Source: Entomobacter blattae (lineage in GTDB: Bacteria; Pseudomonadota; Alphaproteobacteria; Acetobacterales; Acetobacteraceae). Taken from it: 64,000 bases of DNA. The stretch covers positions 274,501-338,500 of the forward strand of contig NZ_CP060244.1 of assembly GCF_014672835.1 (NCBI RefSeq). The letters are read 5' to 3'. Below the pieces are notes generated by a model. The model searched no databases. It was not told the origin of the DNA and saw nothing but the letters and a program-made list of their open reading frames with translations. The translations under genes were made by a program, and so were the position numbers. Numbering within the stretch: position 1 is the first letter of the stretch; each line of letters starts with the position of its first letter. Shown piece after piece: positions 63,849-64,000 of the stretch.

Positions 63849-64000
63849 ATGAACCCCTTTTTCTGCCCTAAATATTTCTATACCTTCCCCTGGGCCCTTC
63901 CCTTACTGATTACTCTTGCGGCCTGTGGCAAAACACTGCCTCCAGAGCCAGACTTTGACGGTGATGTAGCTGTCAACAGGACTGTTCCCGATGAGATCAG
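63849..64000 (+). CDS. VirB7-position lipoprotein, cut by window edge
   Basis: ATG at 63849 with GGAG 7 bases upstream; 50 codons are in the window. Lipobox LITLAAC puts the Cys at 26; then GKTLPPEPDFDGDVAVNRTV. The virB7 slot and lipoprotein signal suggest VirB7/TraN, but the sequence itself does not prove it. Confidence 0.55.
   Translation, partial: MNPFFCPKYFYTFPWALPLLITLAACGKTLPPEPDFDGDVAVNRTVPDEI

Overview
The window looks like the chromosome of an acetic-acid-bacterium-type alphaproteobacterium (Acetobacteraceae), of modest GC (roughly mid-40s percent by eye). The evidence is the gene set: the hopanoid genes hpnN and hpnL, an OlsB ornithine-lipid acyltransferase beside a Fur that lacks the CxxC motif, a Ros/MucR regulator, divergent hrcA and rph-rdgB, an OprB carbohydrate porin, heme A synthase, and NfuA with a fused N-domain. 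Genus cannot be fixed from this sequence alone.

Bases 1-53,700 are ordinary core genome with short operons on both strands. Left part (1-16 kb): a narK nitrate/nitrite transporter cut by the window edge, two paralogous Bcr/CflA exporters, a DedA-like membrane protein, ctaA, tldD, yigZ, a third MFS transporter, hemH, katA, mutY, a DUF721/DciA-like gene and lnt. Middle part (16-33 kb): olsB-fur, mucR, a TusA-like gene, tsaB-rimI, a nitroreductase, nfuA, marC, a UDG-family gene, cobB, an aldo/keto reductase, fetAB, msrPQ, moaB-cynS and oprB. Right part (33-53.7 kb): a two-component system, a TPR protein, prfB with its programmed +1 frameshift, PBP1A, hrcA, rph-rdgB, hpnN and hpnL. It closes with an FMN-riboswitch-controlled ribD-ribE-ribBA-ribH cluster that covers riboflavin synthesis except the dephosphorylation step.

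A tRNA-Thr(TGT) at 53.8 kb marks a change of character. To its right are a RelBE-type toxin-antitoxin pair, a predicted beta-solenoid protein, and a conjugation module: trbM/kikA-like, virB1, an unknown gene, virB2, virB3, virB4, a 52-codon gene, virB5, eexN and virB6. After virB6 come a hairpin, a small gene on the opposite strand, and a cut lipoprotein gene in the virB7 position. The order is that of IncN/pKM101-type P-family type IV secretion loci. I infer an integrated conjugative element or plasmid that continues beyond the window. No integrase, relaxase or coupling protein is visible.

The least expected signal is in the spacers. Three diverged copies of parts of intact genes from this same window lie between genes: part of rph (about 91% identical, inverted, 22 kb from the parent), part of the MFS gene at 8.9 kb (about 89-90%, frameshifted) and the 5-prime end of ctaA (about 80%, weaker). 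There are also many 8-20 bp tandem duplications, including one inside the FMN riboswitch. This suggests a genome in which short duplications are common and gene fragments persist in spacers.
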